Positions 17,105 through 26,930 of a DNA stretch of 64,000 nt are shown piece after piece. The position numbers and the translations under genes were made by a program. Within the stretch, counting starts at the first letter, position 1. Every line of letters begins with the position of its first letter. Source of the DNA: Bacteroidia bacterium (GTDB lineage Bacteria; Bacteroidota; Bacteroidia; NS11-12g; UBA955); NCBI GenBank assembly GCA_023653095.1, contig JAMNXP010000002.1, forward strand, positions 144,910-208,909, written 5' to 3'. The notes below the pieces were generated by a model that saw only the letters and a list, made by a program, of their open reading frames with translations, was not told the DNA's origin and did no database searches.

Positions 17105-19464
17105 CCAATACCAATAGCAACGGCAGTTTCGTTCAACAAGAAACTGCCGAAGCTTCTATTGTTGATGCTTTCAGATAGAATCCAACGTTGATTCAATGCC
17201 AATGAAGGATCTCTCAAAGGGATTCCCCAGTCCATTCTAAACATAAACACGCTCAAATCCCAACGCAGTCCGATTCCCGTGTTGAGAGCAATCTCACTCA
17301 AGAATGTTTGTCTATTGAGCACGCCGTAGGTTGGATTGGACGAAGACTGCTTAGATAAATTCCAAATATTTCCTGCATCCATAAACAAAGCGGTTTCCAA
17401 AAGTTTCCGGATTAAAGTAAAACGATATTCAAGGCTCGCTTCCAATAGGAATTCACCAGAACGGTCAATAAGGGTTGATGTGCTTCTTGGTGTGTTCCCA
17501 GGGCCTAGTCCGCGGGGTTTCCAAGCCCTTAAGGAGTTGCTTCCGCCAATGAAATAACGTTTATCGTATGGTACTAAATTGCTGTTCCAGTATGGAATGG
17601 CCATCCCCCAGTTTACTTTGAAAGCAACAGAGTTGAGTTCATCAATGTTCTGTTTAAGTCGGAGTTCGGCTTCTAATTTAGTGTATTGAAAGTAGTTGAC
17701 TCCCAGCAATTTATAACTTGAATCAGGGCGATGATTTTCTTCAAATAAGTAACGATAAAGTCTGTGCCAATTTCCGGATGTCTCTACCCCCAATCTAAGG
17801 AAGGTGGAAACTTGCCCAGGTTTTTTGGTGTTGTTTGAATAAACCATACCCAATTTTGTGGGTGTAATGATTTGGTCTGTAAAAACGCGTCTCACAAATT
17901 CTTGATCCAACTTAGGAAGTTGGGGCAGAAACTCTTCACTGATTTGATTTCGGTTGAAACTGATTTCGAAGGGGGTGTAGTACCAGCTCAATTTGTTTTT
18001 CAAAAATTGAAGAGAAAGAGATGCCGGCAATGAACTACGGGTAAAATTGGGGTTCTGCTCGTATTGATAGCTGATATTTAATAGAGTGTTTTGCTGTTCG
18101 TATTCGTTCAGGCCTTTCACTTTTGAAATGAATCCAAAACGGGGCAACCGTAATGATGCAACCACGGCCTGTTGTAAACCTGTAAACAGGTCAGTGATGT
18201 CGTTTCGTTTAAAAATGGCTTCATACGAGGTGATAGAAGATAACTTAAAATACTCACCATTTCCGAAGGTATTTCGGTTAGAAAAGGATAGAATTCCTGC
18301 CAAGCCAAAGCTTCGTTGAGTAGAGGTTTGGAAGTTTAAACCAGAACTTCCTTGTGGAGAATACAAGAACTGTGGCTCTGCTTCTAAACGCATTCTTGGC
18401 GCCGTTTTAAGGGTGATTCGTGGGCTGATTCGAAAGGTTTGAGTATCAATGTTTTGTTGGATATCAACCTGGCTAAAAATACCCAAATCAATCAATCGCC
18501 TGTAAGACTCTGTCCAACGAGTTTGTGAAAAGTGATCTCCGGAATCAATCGTGATCACTTGGTCAATAATGGAAGGATTAAACGGATATTGATTTAACGT
18601 GATGTCAATTCCTGAGAATGTGGTAAACTCAGGTTTCTTGTTTTGCAAATATGGAGGGGAAGTATTTATGGTTACTTGCACCTTGTCTATGATGAATTTC
18701 TTGTGAGTCTTTTGACTGCCTGGTGGATCTAAAACAATTTTCACTTTCGCCTCTTTGCGTTTTTGACTGGTGTCAATTTCATAATGAAAGGACTGCGCCG
18801 AAACGCTGTAGTAACCAGAATCTCTGAAAACAGAGCTCAATTTTTCTTGTGCGTCTTGAAAACGATTTAAATTACATGGCCACCACATCCTAAATTGGGG
18901 CATGCCTTTTACAGATTTCTTCAAAAGATCTTGCAAAGTGGAATCGGGAGCATCATATGTAATTTCCGATATCTTGTAACGTGTTTCAGCATTGGCGAAA
19001 TATTTGACTTTTGCTTTTCGCTTGCTGAAGGTAACACCATAGCTGCAAGTGGCATCAAAATAACCTTGATTGAATAAGTAGTATTTTATGTTGTCGGTAG
19101 AAATTTTTGCTAGTTGAGGATTGAAAAAAACAGGCTCTTCACCCAATTCACGTCGAAATTTTCTTCGCCAAGCCACTGAATCGGAACGTTCAGGATTTTT
19201 ATTGTCCGTACCTAGTGCGTAGATCCACAGAAAAATGGGCAATCGGTTGAACAAGACGCGTTTATTGGTTCGATGCAGTATTTGAGCATCGACTTCCCCT
19301 ATGTCTTTGTCGGTGGTGATGACAGACACCGTGTTTTTCTTTAGCAGATGTTCGTTTTGGGGAATGATCTTTCGTACTCCACAACTGGTTTGCATAATTG
19401 TAACGGCGATCCCAAAAAGAATCGCTGAAAAAAATGCATATTTGCTGCGGAAAAATGGCGTCAT
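17092..19464 (-). CDS. tamL: TamL: lipidated TamA/BamA-family outer-membrane assembly protein
   Basis: A 790-residue Omp85-family protein that probably helps insert outer-membrane proteins. A lipoprotein signal peptide ends at C28 (IMQTSC). POTRA-like repeats fill the N-terminal half (for example QVTINTSPP and SYRRLIDLGIFSQVDI, the classic GxFxxVxI end). The C-terminal 400 residues form the barrel, with the RYFIGGSNSLRAW motif typical of BamA/TamA lid loops and a terminal AVAIGIGYPF strand. Lipidated TamA (TamL) is known as the Bacteroidota variant. The start overlaps the start of the divergent RNA methyltransferase by 10 nt, and the stop overlaps clpC. Confidence 0.85.
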   Translation of the reverse strand: MTPFFRSKYAFFSAILFGIAVTIMQTSCGVRKIIPQNEHLLKKNTVSVITTDKDIGEVDAQILHRTNKRVLFNRLPIFLWIYALGTDNKNPERSDSVAWRRKFRRELGEEPVFFNPQLAKISTDNIKYYLFNQGYFDATCSYGVTFSKRKAKVKYFANAETRYKISEITYDAPDSTLQDLLKKSVKGMPQFRMWWPCNLNRFQDAQEKLSSVFRDSGYYSVSAQSFHYEIDTSQKRKEAKVKIVLDPPGSQKTHKKFIIDKVQVTINTSPPYLQNKKPEFTTFSGIDITLNQYPFNPSIIDQVITIDSGDHFSQTRWTESYRRLIDLGIFSQVDIQQNIDTQTFRISPRITLKTAPRMRLEAEPQFLYSPQGSSGLNFQTSTQRSFGLAGILSFSNRNTFGNGEYFKLSSITSYEAIFKRNDITDLFTGLQQAVVASLRLPRFGFISKVKGLNEYEQQNTLLNISYQYEQNPNFTRSSLPASLSLQFLKNKLSWYYTPFEISFNRNQISEEFLPQLPKLDQEFVRRVFTDQIITPTKLGMVYSNNTKKPGQVSTFLRLGVETSGNWHRLYRYLFEENHRPDSSYKLLGVNYFQYTKLEAELRLKQNIDELNSVAFKVNWGMAIPYWNSNLVPYDKRYFIGGSNSLRAWKPRGLGPGNTPRSTSTLIDRSGEFLLEASLEYRFTLIRKLLETALFMDAGNIWNLSKQSSSNPTYGVLNRQTFLSEIALNTGIGLRWDLSVFMFRMDWGIPLRDPSLALNQRWILSESINNRSFGSFLLNETAVAIGIGYPF

Positions 19465-20201
19465 TGGCTGAAATTAAACAAATTGCTTCTTTGAGGTACC
19501 CCAAATTCAGACAAAAATATGGTCAATTTGTGGTAGAAGGTCGAAAAGGAGTAGATGAAGTATTCCACAGTAACCTAAAAGTAGTCAAAATACTACTCAC
19601 GGCAACCTACTTGTCAAAATTTGGCAAGCCCAACTGTGCTGAAAATCTCATGGAACAAGTTTCAGAAAAAGACATGGAGAGAATGAGCCAAATGGATACC
19701 CCACCAGGTATTCTTGCATGGATGGAGATTCCAGTTGCTGTTCAAAAACCGGAACATGCCCCATTTTATTTGATTTTAGACGGAATTTCTGACCCCAGCA
19801 ATTTGGGTGCGATTCTCAGAATCGCTGATTGGTATGGGCTAAACCAAGTCATTCTATCGTCAGATTGTACCGATGAGTACAACTTGAAGTGCGTTACAGC
19901 TAGTATGGGCTCATTTACCCGTGTGAAATGCATCAGATTGGATTTAGAACACTTTCTTTCGGGGGTGACAACCGTTTATGGTGCTCTGTTAAACGGTCAA
20001 TCCATTTACGAGGCATCTGAAAAGATGGGCGAAACACCCCAACCTCAAGCGCTGATTATTGGTTCTGAATCACACGGTATCAGAGAAAATTTATTGGCTC
20101 GAATCAATCACCCCGTCACCATCCCTCGGATTGGTGGAGCTGAATCATTGAATGCGTCTGTCGCCACTGGAATATTGCTTGACCGATTTTTGGGCAAATA
20201 A
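19455..20201 (+). CDS. TrmH/SpoU-family RNA 2'-O-methyltransferase
   Basis: A SPOUT-fold methyltransferase, probably acting on rRNA. The N-terminal substrate-binding part (QKYGQFVVEGRKGV) is typical of the TrmH/RlmB group. The three SpoU motifs are present: DPSNLGAILRIADWYG (motif 1), LIIGSESHGI (motif 2) and IPRIGGAESLNASVATGI (motif 3, knot). The start is taken at ATG 19455, giving 248 residues. A longer frame from 19434 is possible. The target cannot be told from sequence alone. The start codon lies inside the first codons of divergent tamL. Confidence 0.9.
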   Translation: MASLAEIKQIASLRYPKFRQKYGQFVVEGRKGVDEVFHSNLKVVKILLTATYLSKFGKPNCAENLMEQVSEKDMERMSQMDTPPGILAWMEIPVAVQKPEHAPFYLILDGISDPSNLGAILRIADWYGLNQVILSSDCTDEYNLKCVTASMGSFTRVKCIRLDLEHFLSGVTTVYGALLNGQSIYEASEKMGETPQPQALIIGSESHGIRENLLARINHPVTIPRIGGAESLNASVATGILLDRFLGK

Positions 20202-20242
20202 CCTCCCGTTTTCTTATATTTGATATTTATCCAAAATTTGCT

Positions 20243-23200
20243 GTGAGTCCCATTCGTGCGCAACTACTATCGTTCATTCGATCCTATCACAAAAAGCAAT
20301 TTTTGGGCGCACTTTTGTTGGTTTTGCTGGAATCAATCATTCTGTTTTACGGGGTAAATTACACTGAACACTTTTTATGGCTAAGTGCTTCGGGTAGAAA
20401 GGGTCTCTTTTTCTTCTGGTGGATATTGTTGCTGACGCTTTTTATTTGGCAACTGGGAAAACCCTTGCTCCAATGGTTGGGACTTAGAAATGGATTGTCG
20501 CAAACCGATGCGGCCTTGATCATTGGCAAATACTTTCCCGAAGTTCAAGATCGGTTGCTCAATCTATTGCAGTTAGAAGATATGAGCAGGCAGCAAGATT
20601 GGCCTCTACTTGAAAAAAGCATCCAACAGAAAACCCAAGATCTCAATAAATTTTCCTTTTTACAAGCACTCGAATGGCAACAATTTAGAAAGCAAGCCAT
20701 TCGATTTGGCTCCATTATATTGGTGATGACCCTATGGGGTGTATATGATGCACAGAATATATCTGCCGCTTCCCAGCGCTGGTTTAATTTCGATAAAGAG
20801 TTTGTTCAAAAAGCGCCTTTTAACTTTGTTCGATTAGACACTCATCAATTTGTGGCAGAAGGAGGTTCGGCAGAAATTAAATTGAAGTTTGAAGGAAAAG
20901 CCCTTCCCACGGGTGCTGAAATTCAAATCAATGATGGGGTTGTCATTCCAATGAATAAAGGGAATAATCAGGTATTTACTTTCAACCTGAAATCCTTAAA
21001 TCAATCTACCAAATTCAAGTTCCTATCAGGGAAGTTTTCGAGCAAGGAATTTAACTTACACGTAATAAAGCTACCCAAGTGGAAAGGCATCTCAATAAAG
21101 GCACATTACCCAGCGTATACCGGATGGAAAGATGCTGAAATTGACAATTTTGAACAATTTCATGTCCCCGAAGGAACCCAATTGCAGATCAGTTTACAAA
21201 CTGAAAATACCAAAACCATCCACTGGCGTCAGAACAACCTGAAACAGTTTTTTTCTATCAGAGACCCTAAAAAACAAACTGACATAAGAACGATGATTCT
21301 TGAAGACGCCCATTTTAAAGGGACTTTGGAGAAGCAAAATTCGTCTGACTCCATAGGCTTTTTTGTTTCATGCATTAAAGATGAGTTCCCAGAACTTTTC
21401 GTAGAGTCAAAAACTTCTGAGTTGAATCCATTTCAACACTTCTTTTCAATATTAGCCAATGATGATTACGGTATTATTGATGCTTGGGTTGAAATTCGAA
21501 ATTCTGAAAAAGAAGAGTTTCAAAAAGTCAATACCTTCTCAAATCCTGGAATCAGTAAGGTTTTTGGTGCTGATTGGGCATATCAACTCAATCAAGAGCA
21601 GCAATTAGAAATTCGGTTTGCGGTTCGTGATAATGATGCTTTACGCAGAGGTAAAGTGCGTTACAGCGTCCTCCAAAAAATCAAAGCCCCAACCAAAACA
21701 GAATTAGAGAAAATTACTCAACAGCAAAAAATTGAATTAGAGAAATCTTTGGGTTCTGTACAAAAACAAGCGCAAAACCTTCGGAAGGAGTCTGAAAAAC
21801 TCCAAGAGAGCTTAAAGTCTTCACAATCAATGTCATTCGACACCAAGGAGAAGATAGAAGACTGGGCAAAGAAACAGGAAGAACGACTAAAACAGGCCGA
21901 GAAGATTCAAGAAAAACTGAAACAACAAGAACAGAATTTAAAGTCTCAAGATCCGGAATTGAAAGATAGAAGGGAAGAAATCAGTGAGAAAATCAAGGAG
22001 ATGAAAAATCCGGAACTTGAAAAGTTGCTTCAAGAATTGAATGAATTGCTCCAAAAAAATGCCCCTCAAGAGCAGGTGGAAAAGAAGATGCGAGAGATCA
22101 ATCAGCAAGTTAAAAATCAGGAACAGCAATTGGAAAACATCATGGAACAGCTCAAAGAACTTCGTTTGGAAGAGTCTGTTAAAAATCAGATAGATCAAAT
22201 GAAGAACTGGTCTGAAAAAATGAAGGAAATTGCTAAGAAAACCGAAACCCTCAATAAAAAAGACGACGCCCAACGTGCCGACCTAGAAAAACAGATCAAT
22301 GAGCAAAAAAAGGAATTGCAAGGTCTCAAAGAAAAGGCAGCCGATATCCAAAAACAAAACAAAGAATTAGAATCGCCCATGAACCTGAAAACGGGCGAGA
22401 AGTCCATGGATAAAGCCCAGGAATCGTTAGATAAAGCCCAACAAGAGCTTCAGAAAAAACAAGACGAAAAAAGCGCTGAAGACCAGAAAAAATCAGCAGA
22501 AGAAATGGATAAGGCCCAAAAAGAAATGGAAGAAAGCATGGAACAATCTCAGAAAGAGCGACTTTCTGAAGATATGGCCACCTTAAGATCATTGCTGGAG
22601 GGTTTGATTGAAGTTTCACACAGACAAGAATCTATTTTTACTGAACTGAAAGGTTTGAAAAGCGATAACCCAAGGGTTTTGGTGTTAAATAGAAATCAGG
22701 TTTTGGTTAAGGAAATGGCTTTGAATTTGGAAGACAGTCTCAGAGCTTTGGCTAAACGACAACCCATGGTATCGGAAAGAGTTACCAAGGAATTGAACAA
22801 GATCAATGATTATCTGGAATCTTCGTTGAGCGATTTGAAAAACAGAGATGTTCGAAGGGCGGCAGCCAATCAGCAATTTGTAATGACCGGTTTTAACGAC
22901 TTGGCCGTGATGCTGATGGAGAGCTTAAAAAATGTGCAGCAAAAGATGTCGCAGCAAAATCAAAAATCTCAATCCAAAAGTGGCCAATCTTGCAGCAATC
23001 CCAACAAATCTGGAAACTCCGGAAAAACCAAAATGGGTAAGGGGTCAAAATTGTCTGAGGCACAGAAACAGTTGGGTGAGCAACTCCAAAAAATGCAGCA
23101 AGGCCAACAGCAAGGAAAGCAAGGCCAACAAGGCGAAAAATCAGGGTCCAATGGTGAACCTAAATCAGGCAACGGCAAGGAATCAAAACAAGGTCAACAA

Positions 23201-23659
23201 GGTGGCAAATCAGGGGGGAAGGAGCAGGGTCGCACCTTGGATCAAGATTTGGTAGAAATGGCTTTATTGCAAGAGCAACTGCGCAGACAAATTCAAGAAT
23301 TGCGCAAAGAAGCCTTAAAAAACGGCAATACCAGTGATGCAGCCAATCTTCACAAATTGGAGCAATTGATGGAGGAACAAGAAAAAAATCTGGTGAATAA
23401 AACCTTAGATGAAAGAAGTGTACAACGACAAAAAGAAATCATGACCCGGTTGTTGGAGCACGAGAAAGCCGAACGAAAGCAAGGCGAAGAAGACAATAGA
23501 GAGAGTCAACAAGGTAAACCCAAGGAAATCCTTGTTCCCGACGAAATTCGTTTAGAGACACAAAAACGCATCAAACAAAAGGAACAATTACAGAGAATTC
23601 CGCCTGCGTTAAATCCGTACTACGAAGAAAAAATCAAGCAACTCCCGCGCCAGCGTTGA
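20243..23659 (+). CDS. DUF4175 family large membrane coiled-coil protein
   Basis: A 1138-residue protein with a GTG start. Two membrane helices near residues 22-40 and 52-72 and a third near 150-168 are followed by an extracytoplasmic beta-rich part (about 190-490, including a YPAYTGW motif), then about 400 residues of Lys/Glu/Gln-rich coiled coil (about 490-790). A Gln/Gly/Ser/Lys-rich low-complexity stretch follows (about 905-995) and a final helical part. This is the DUF4175 family, widespread in Bacteroidota and some alphaproteobacteria and of unknown function. A structural role in the envelope is possible. It follows the methyltransferase by 41 nt and its last 26 nt overlap convergent metG. 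Confidence 0.8.
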   Translation: MSPIRAQLLSFIRSYHKKQFLGALLLVLLESIILFYGVNYTEHFLWLSASGRKGLFFFWWILLLTLFIWQLGKPLLQWLGLRNGLSQTDAALIIGKYFPEVQDRLLNLLQLEDMSRQQDWPLLEKSIQQKTQDLNKFSFLQALEWQQFRKQAIRFGSIILVMTLWGVYDAQNISAASQRWFNFDKEFVQKAPFNFVRLDTHQFVAEGGSAEIKLKFEGKALPTGAEIQINDGVVIPMNKGNNQVFTFNLKSLNQSTKFKFLSGKFSSKEFNLHVIKLPKWKGISIKAHYPAYTGWKDAEIDNFEQFHVPEGTQLQISLQTENTKTIHWRQNNLKQFFSIRDPKKQTDIRTMILEDAHFKGTLEKQNSSDSIGFFVSCIKDEFPELFVESKTSELNPFQHFFSILANDDYGIIDAWVEIRNSEKEEFQKVNTFSNPGISKVFGADWAYQLNQEQQLEIRFAVRDNDALRRGKVRYSVLQKIKAPTKTELEKITQQQKIELEKSLGSVQKQAQNLRKESEKLQESLKSSQSMSFDTKEKIEDWAKKQEERLKQAEKIQEKLKQQEQNLKSQDPELKDRREEISEKIKEMKNPELEKLLQELNELLQKNAPQEQVEKKMREINQQVKNQEQQLENIMEQLKELRLEESVKNQIDQMKNWSEKMKEIAKKTETLNKKDDAQRADLEKQINEQKKELQGLKEKAADIQKQNKELESPMNLKTGEKSMDKAQESLDKAQQELQKKQDEKSAEDQKKSAEEMDKAQKEMEESMEQSQKERLSEDMATLRSLLEGLIEVSHRQESIFTELKGLKSDNPRVLVLNRNQVLVKEMALNLEDSLRALAKRQPMVSERVTKELNKINDYLESSLSDLKNRDVRRAAANQQFVMTGFNDLAVMLMESLKNVQQKMSQQNQKSQSKSGQSCSNPNKSGNSGKTKMGKGSKLSEAQKQLGEQLQKMQQGQQQGKQGQQGEKSGSNGEPKSGNGKESKQGQQGGKSGGKEQGRTLDQDLVEMALLQEQLRRQIQELRKEALKNGNTSDAANLHKLEQLMEEQEKNLVNKTLDERSVQRQKEIMTRLLEHEKAERKQGEEDNRESQQGKPKEILVPDEIRLETQKRIKQKEQLQRIPPALNPYYEEKIKQLPRQR

Positions 23660-25676
23660 TGTTTGCCGACGGTCTGACAAAATGCAACTTTCCGTTGCTG
23701 TCTTCGGCCATTAAGATCATACCATGACTTTCAATGCCTCTCATCTTACGAGGAGACAAATTAGCTAAATAGAGTACTTGCTGGCCCATACATTCTTCAG
23801 GGGTAAAATGCATGGCAATTCCTGATAAAACGGTGCGTTCTTCGGTGTCCAAGCTCAAGGTCAATTTGAGTAGTTTATCGGCTTTTTCTACTTTTTCGCA
23901 GTTTACCACGGTTGCAATTCTCAAATCTAATTTGGCAAAGTCATCGTATTGGATCAATGGCTTTTCAATGGTCAACTCTTCTTCAATGGCAACAGTTTCA
24001 GCGGTAGGTGCAGGGATGGAGGCTTGAAGTTTATTGATTTGATTTTCAATGATATCATCTTCCATTTTTGCAAACAATAAACTCAATTCACCAATTTTGG
24101 AGCCATGTTCAGGCGAAAACCATTCGCCTTTCTGCCAAAACTCTGCTTTTTGAACATCATTGAATTCCATTCCCAGTTGAATTTGCAACTTCTTAAATGT
24201 GTTTGGTAAGAAAATTTCAGACGCTAGACACAAATTACACAATACCTCATAGGCAAACTGCATGATTTCTGCGGTTTTTTCAGCGTCGGTTTTGATGAGT
24301 TTCCATGGTTCGTGGTCAGCCAAGTATTTATTACCGAAACGGGCCAAATCCATCAATGCCACTTGTGCATCACGGAATTTGTATTGCTGAACCTTATCTA
24401 AAATGGGTTGAATGTACTCTTTTGCAAGCTGGCTGTGTTCAAAGCTGTGTGCTTTTGAAGGAATTACACCCTCATAGTATTTGTTCATGAGCACCAGAAC
24501 TCTGTTGGCGAAATTGCCATAAATTCCCACCAATTCACTGTTGATTCGGGTTTGGTAGTCCTTCCAAGTGAATTCAGAATCTTTCGTTTCAGGTGCGATG
24601 GAATTAAGTACATACCTTAATTCGTCTTCACGACCAGGTAATTCGTCGAGGTATTCATTGAGCCATACCGCCCAATTTCTGGAGGTAGAGATTTTTTGTC
24701 CCTCCAAATTCAAAAATTCATTGGCAGGCACCTGAGAGGGAACCACATAACCATTGCCTCTCAAATGCAGCATAGCTGGAAAGATGATGCAATGAAAAAC
24801 AATGTTGTCTTTACCAATGAAATGGATCAACTGCGAATCGCCTGTCCACCAATCTTGCCAATCATTATGACGCGCTTCTTTGGTTGCAGAAATGTACCCA
24901 ATAGGGGCTTCAAACCAGACGTAAAGCACTTTGCCTTCGGCATTTTCAACTGGAACGGGAATTCCCCAGTTCAAATCGCGGGTCATGGCTCGCTCTTTCA
25001 ATCCGTCATTCAACCAACTCTTGCATTGCCCCAATACGTTTGATTTCCATGACGTTTTAGAATGAATATACTCGTTTAAAAACGATTCTTGGAGTTCATC
25101 TAACGGTAAATACCAGTTTTTGGTTTCTTTCAAAACCGGTACCGCACCTGATAGGGCTGATTTGGGATTTTTTAGTTCCGCGGGACTTAAAGTCGAGCCA
25201 CATTTTTCGCACTGATCGCCGTAAGCACCTGGGTTGTTGCATTTCGGACAATCGCCTGTTATGTATCTGTCGGCCAAAAATTGGTTGGCTTCAGGGTCAA
25301 AAAACTGTTCTGATATGATTTCTCGAAAGGCACCTTTATCGAGCAGGTCTTTAAAGAATTCTTGTGCTGTTTCTTTATGTGTTTGTGAACTGGTTCTTGA
25401 ATAAATATCGAATTGAATTCCCAAGCGTTCAAAAGAATCTTTTATAATACCGTGATATCTGTCAACCACATCTTGCGGGGTGATTCCTTCTTTCCGAGCC
25501 CTCAAGGTAATGGGTACACCGTGTTCATCACTTCCACAAACAAACAGAGTTTCCTTGCCTTGCAAACGACAAAAGCGGGCGTAGATATCAGCGGGGATAT
25601 ATACTCCAGCTAGGTGCCCAATGTGAACGGGGCCGTTGGCGTAAGGAAGGGCGGCAGTGATGGTGGTCTTAGACAT
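23634..25676 (-). CDS. metG: Methionyl-tRNA synthetase
   Basis: Charges tRNA-Met. The class I signature HIGH is at residues 18-21 (GPVHIGHLAG). The KMSKS loop reads KISTS (GQKISTSRNWAVW). The zinc knuckle CPKCNNPGAYGDQCEKC is present (MetG1 type). The C-terminal 110 residues (from about 570) form an EMAPII/Trbp111 tRNA-binding domain (DDFAKLDLRIATVVNCEKVEKADKL). Length 680 is typical. The start ATG is at 25676. The 3' end overlaps the convergent DUF4175 gene by 26 nt. Confidence 0.97.
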   Translation of the reverse strand: MSKTTITAALPYANGPVHIGHLAGVYIPADIYARFCRLQGKETLFVCGSDEHGVPITLRARKEGITPQDVVDRYHGIIKDSFERLGIQFDIYSRTSSQTHKETAQEFFKDLLDKGAFREIISEQFFDPEANQFLADRYITGDCPKCNNPGAYGDQCEKCGSTLSPAELKNPKSALSGAVPVLKETKNWYLPLDELQESFLNEYIHSKTSWKSNVLGQCKSWLNDGLKERAMTRDLNWGIPVPVENAEGKVLYVWFEAPIGYISATKEARHNDWQDWWTGDSQLIHFIGKDNIVFHCIIFPAMLHLRGNGYVVPSQVPANEFLNLEGQKISTSRNWAVWLNEYLDELPGREDELRYVLNSIAPETKDSEFTWKDYQTRINSELVGIYGNFANRVLVLMNKYYEGVIPSKAHSFEHSQLAKEYIQPILDKVQQYKFRDAQVALMDLARFGNKYLADHEPWKLIKTDAEKTAEIMQFAYEVLCNLCLASEIFLPNTFKKLQIQLGMEFNDVQKAEFWQKGEWFSPEHGSKIGELSLLFAKMEDDIIENQINKLQASIPAPTAETVAIEEELTIEKPLIQYDDFAKLDLRIATVVNCEKVEKADKLLKLTLSLDTEERTVLSGIAMHFTPEECMGQQVLYLANLSPRKMRGIESHGMILMAEDSNGKLHFVRPSANINAGAGVA

Positions 25677-25689
25677 GCCGCAAAGGTAC

Positions 25690-26172
25690 TTAATCTTGAG
25701 TTTTCTTTGAAAGAGAATCTATGAGTTCTGTTAATTCAGGGGTATTTTCAGTGGTAAAATTGAGGATTTTATAATTCTTTAAGTGTATTCTTAACACGGT
25801 ATTTCCGTGGGTAGTGTAGGCGTTACCGAATTTGGTAGAGTATCTGAGTCCCCATCCCCCGAAATCTAGCAAGGGTTTAATTTTACAGATTTCAATGGTT
25901 TCAATTTCGTTGGTGGGGTAAGATTTTCTTTTCCAAATGAAGGGTTTGAAAGAGAATGTGAAATGGTCTGGGTCGAGTTCCCATTGGAGTTTAACGCTCC
26001 AAAGTAGCCCCAAAATCAAAACAATACTTATAACTGGAGGTATCAATTCAACAGTCAAAAAAGTGCTTGGGTTTTCCTTGTTGTTGTAAAATAGGATTCC
26101 CCATATGACCAATACTATTGGAAGCGCAAACCAAAAGTAGGACTTCATTCTGTGGGTTTGAGAAATTTTCAT
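25690..26172 (-). CDS. Small membrane protein with PH-like domain, unknown function
   Basis: About 160 residues from the ATG at 26172 (MKISQTHRMKSYFWF). Two transmembrane helices (about 10-28 and 40-62) are followed by a soluble domain with WELDPDHFTFSFKP and NEIETIEI strands, resembling bacterial PH-like domains attached to paired helices. The function is unknown. A longer in-frame form would run into the rpmH promoter and gene on the other strand, so the short form is preferred. It lies 13 nt upstream of metG on the same strand and may be co-transcribed. Confidence 0.6.
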   Translation of the reverse strand: MKISQTHRMKSYFWFALPIVLVIWGILFYNNKENPSTFLTVELIPPVISIVLILGLLWSVKLQWELDPDHFTFSFKPFIWKRKSYPTNEIETIEICKIKPLLDFGGWGLRYSTKFGNAYTTHGNTVLRIHLKNYKILNFTTENTPELTELIDSLSKKTQD

Positions 26173-26191
26173 GATCAAATGTACAGATAAT

Positions 26192-26222
26192 TTTGTTTTT
26201 GCGAGAATGATTGTTAACTTTG
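26192..26222 (+). promoter_or_regulatory. Promoter of rpmH-rnpA
   Basis: TTTG (26192-26195), a 19-nt spacer, then TAACTTTG (26215-26222), a perfect match to the Bacteroidota TTTG-N19-TAnnTTTG consensus. The rpmH ATG follows 22 nt later. Confidence 0.8.
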
Positions 26223-26244
26223 CAGCCCTTAAAAAGAAATCGCC

Positions 26245-26403
26245 ATGACTAAGCGCACATACCAACCTTCGAACAGAAAGAGAAAAAACCGTCACGGATT
26301 CCGTGAGCGTATGGCTACATCAAACGGTCGCCGTGTTTTGGCAGCGCGCCGTGCACGTGGTCGCAAGAAATTGACAGTATCTGACGAGAAGTCTCATAAG
26401 TAA
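26245..26403 (+). CDS. rpmH: 50S ribosomal protein bL34
   Basis: A 52-residue, highly basic protein beginning [19 protein letters not shown] and containing the universal bL34 core ([22 protein letters not shown]). It binds 23S rRNA in the large subunit. rnpA follows 32 nt downstream in the classic rpmH-rnpA order. A perfect promoter lies just upstream. Confidence 0.97.
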   Translation: MTKRTYQPSNRKRKNRHGFRERMATSNGRRVLAARRARGRKKLTVSDEKSHK

Positions 26404-26435
26404 GACTTCGGTAGCAGAATAGTTGCTGGTTGCTC

Positions 26436-26930
26436 ATGGAAAAGTTAATGCAATATACTTTTTCCAAAGATGAGCGATTGTGCAGCGAAAAAATATTAGC
26501 CCGGCTCTATGAGTCGGGCTTTGTTATTTCAAAATATCCTCTCCGACTAAACGTATTGTTGTTAACTGAAGAAGAGTTCACTGAATTATTGACTTTAGGT
26601 TCTCCAACGGGAACAAAGTACAAAGGAGTGATTGAGCTTAGAGCTCAAATAAGTATAAATGCCTCTAAGAAGCGCTTAAAACGCGCAGTCATGAGGAACA
26701 GAATGAAGCGAATTCTTAGAGAAATTTACAGGCACAAAAAGCACCAAATTTATACGGATTTGGCTTCGTCAGGGAAGTATGCAGCCATAGGGTTGATCTA
26801 TGTAGGTACCTCTGAAATGGATTATTGGGAGTTAGAGAAAGTATTTGATAAAGTTCGTAGAAACTTAAGGGAGCGGATCGTAGCCGCTGCCGCCCCAAGG
26901 GCCGCAACTGGAAATTCGCTTGAAGGTTAA
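26436..26930 (+). CDS. rnpA: Ribonuclease P protein component
   Basis: The protein subunit of RNase P, which matures tRNA 5' ends. The signature [18 protein letters not shown] (RNR motif) is present, as is an N-terminal [11 protein letters not shown] helix. The start is taken at the ATG at 26436, since the longer frame starts with TTG. The last 22 codons ([22 protein letters not shown]) are antisense to the C-terminus of yidD, giving an Ala-rich tail that is probably shaped by the overlap and not by RNase P function. Confidence 0.92.
   Translation: MEKLMQYTFSKDERLCSEKILARLYESGFVISKYPLRLNVLLLTEEEFTELLTLGSPTGTKYKGVIELRAQISINASKKRLKRAVMRNRMKRILREIYRHKKHQIYTDLASSGKYAAIGLIYVGTSEMDYWELEKVFDKVRRNLRERIVAAAAPRAATGNSLEG

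Noticed and set aside
21938-22273. Leu/Phe-rich minus-strand frame within the DUF4175 gene
   Set aside because: It arises from the antisense of Lys/Glu/Gln codons in the coiled coil, and there is no start context or homology.
26173-26295. Longer N-terminus of the PH-like membrane protein
   Set aside because: It would cover the rpmH promoter and coding region in antisense; the ATG at 26172 gives a normal membrane protein.
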